A stretch of 7,359 bases of DNA, taken from positions 1 to 7,359 of the forward strand of contig JAICSG010000184.1 of assembly GCA_025937035.1 (NCBI GenBank). The letters are read 5' to 3'. Made by a program: the position numbers and the translations under genes. This document shows positions 6,012 to 7,359 of this stretch, piece by piece (the first letter of the stretch is position 1; each line of letters opens with the position of its first letter). The stretch is from Thermoanaerobaculia bacterium. Lineage in GTDB: Bacteria > Acidobacteriota > Thermoanaerobaculia > Multivoradales > UBA5704. The notes under the pieces are model-generated. The model worked only from the letters and a program-made list of their open reading frames with translations, was not told the DNA's origin and did no database searches.

Positions 6012-7359
6012 TCAAGATAGGGGCCAGAAATACTTTTCAAACCGGAACGCCCACTTTCCGGGCGCGAGGCTGCTGAGGAAGGGCGACTCCATCCGCGGAT
6101 AGGCCCCGGCCTCGACCGGCCGGCCGGCGATCGTGGCCCGGCGGCCCGGGATGAAATCGGAGCCTTTGCCCTCGCCGTCCGTGAAGTGGATGGCGCCGTC
6201 CTCGCCCACCGTGAGGCGCGCCGCGGCGGCCTTCTTCTTCCAGGCCGCGAAGTCGCCGTCCTCCTCCCGGCGTCCCGCCACCAGGGCCACGCTCGCCGGC
6301 TGGCGGCGCGGCACCGCCACCCACGAGCCGGCGAGGTCGCGGCGCCGCTTGGGGTCGGTGCCGTAATAATCGGGAAACCTTTCGATCGCCGGCGCCAGCT
6401 CCCACCCTCCCGTGGTGACCAGAGCCACGTAAGCGTCGCCGCAGCGGGCCACCACGGCGTCCCCCACCACCTCGGGGTTGGACCACGGGGAGGAGAGGAA
6501 AGCGTGCCCGAGGCCGGCGGCCGGGGTATCGAGCCGGGCCAGGATGACGTTGCGGCTCGCCACCGCCTTGTCGAGCGTGTTGAGGCCGGCATCGTCGCTG
6601 TCCGGCGTCCGGGTGCGGCTCCAGAGGTAGAGCGGCGCGAACGCCGGGCTCTCGGCGTAGAGCGTCGCCACGATCTCCTGGCCGCCCGAGACCCGCAGGG
6701 CGAGATCGTCCACCGACTGCGACGCGCCGAGGATGTAGTCGGGCGTGGCATAGGCGTAGAGCGAGGCGCTGTAGGGGCGGCGTTTGGAGTGGAGGATCTT
6801 CCGCTGCGCCCGGATCTCGTACGGACCCTGCTGCCGCCGGCCGGTCAGCAGGCGGACGACCCCCTCGGGGATCTGGTAGCGGCTGACCGGCAGCTCCGCG
6901 CGGTCCGCGAAGTTGATCTCGGTGGGATCGCCGACGCCGGCCGCCAGCCAGGCCCAGGACTGCCACGGGCTGCTCTGCCGGCTGAGCGACCAGACCCCCG
7001 AGGTGCGCACCTTGGGCCCCGCCGGATAGCCGCCCACCTGCTCCTGGGCCCAGGTGGCGAACAGCACGTCGAGCTGCCGGCGGGCGAGCTCGCGCACCGC
7101 GGGCTGCGGCGCGAAATCGGCGAGTTGCAGCAGGCCGGTGATCGAGAGCGCGATGTATCCGGGGCTCTCCGCCTCGTACCAGCCGTCGCGGTCGTGCGCC
7201 TGGAGGAAGGCCTCGGCGTAGGCCCCCCACCCCTTCGCGGTGGGCGAATCCGGGGTTCCGGCCACGACCTGGGACACCAGGCTGCGGGCCATGCTGATCA
7301 TCCGCTGATTCTCGGTGTCGGCGAACGACCACGGGTCGCGGACCTGCTCCTCGCCGGGC
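6012..7359 (-). CDS. Uncharacterised protein, possibly alpha/alpha-toroid glycan lyase-like; 5' truncated
   Basis: The frame is open to the window edge. The ATG at 7299-7301 is internal, because the 19 codons before it look conserved (DPWSFADTENQRM). 448 residues are visible, numbered from bases 7358-7356, ending at TGA 6012-6014. The first part (about 1-155) is helical, with a W-S-x3-T-E-N motif (W10, E16, N17), SPGYIALSITGLLQLADFAP and a Gly-rich VGGYPAGP stretch. This resembles toroid-type domains of polysaccharide lyases and heparinase-like proteins. The later part is beta-rich (YAYATPDYILG from 201, RCGDAYVALV at 305-314), as in the beta-sandwich half of such enzymes. The fold assignment is by eye and weak; I do not recognise a named family or a definite catalytic set. 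The signal peptide region is missing, so location is unknown. The next gene starts 26 bp after the stop, so the two are probably cotranscribed from a promoter outside the window. Confidence 0.8.
   Translation of the reverse strand, partial: PGEEQVRDPWSFADTENQRMISMARSLVSQVVAGTPDSPTAKGWGAYAEAFLQAHDRDGWYEAESPGYIALSITGLLQLADFAPQPAVRELARRQLDVLFATWAQEQVGGYPAGPKVRTSGVWSLSRQSSPWQSWAWLAAGVGDPTEINFADRAELPVSRYQIPEGVVRLLTGRRQQGPYEIRAQRKILHSKRRPYSASLYAYATPDYILGASQSVDDLALRVSGGQEIVATLYAESPAFAPLYLWSRTRTPDSDDAGLNTLDKAVASRNVILARLDTPAAGLGHAFLSSPWSNPEVVGDAVVARCGDAYVALVTTGGWELAPAIERFPDYYGTDPKRRRDLAGSWVAVPRRQPASVALVAGRREEDGDFAAWKKKAAAARLTVGEDGAIHFTDGEGKGSDFIPGRRATIAGRPVEAGAYPRMESPFLSSLAPGKWAFRFEKYFWPLS

Overview
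The window is GC-rich bacterial DNA, densely packed with genes, and looks chromosomal. The best guess at the source is Acidobacteriota or a similar soil or sediment Gram-negative. Two things suggest this: an Oar-type TonB-dependent receptor with an N-terminal carboxypeptidase-regulatory-like domain, and a sulfatase-fold enzyme fused to a C-terminal TPR array. Both protein types are expanded in that phylum. This is inference from protein style, because the window has no rRNA or other phylogenetic marker. I see no tRNA, rRNA, insertion sequence, CRISPR array or attachment site.

Layout: four genes in two convergent pairs. On the + strand, a 5'-truncated sulfatase-like/TPR protein (1-2001) is followed, after a 97-bp AT-richer gap, by a complete 970-residue TonB-dependent outer-membrane receptor (2099-5011). 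On the - strand, a 5'-truncated protein of unrecognised family (7359-6012) is followed after 26 bp by a complete YihY/BrkB-family inner-membrane protein (5985-5008). The last two look like one transcription unit whose promoter lies beyond the right edge.

The convergent pairs meet at a 4-bp palindrome, CTAG, which supplies the TAG stop codon of both genes. The likely intrinsic terminator of the receptor is an 8-bp GC stem capped by a UNCG-type tetraloop and followed by a T-rich tract. It lies just past this junction, inside the 3' coding end of the opposing YihY gene.

Working together: the receptor would import or bind a ligand at the outer membrane. The sulfatase-fold protein has Thr in place of the formylglycine-forming Cys/Ser, so it probably acts on phosphoester-type or otherwise modified substrates rather than as a classical sulfatase. 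A functional link between the two is possible but rests only on adjacency. The - strand pair may concern the cell envelope, again by inference. I did not find a clear new multi-gene system. The main points of interest are the altered active site, the compact convergent junction, the unusual anti-SD complementarity at the sulfatase stop, and the unrecognised - strand gene.
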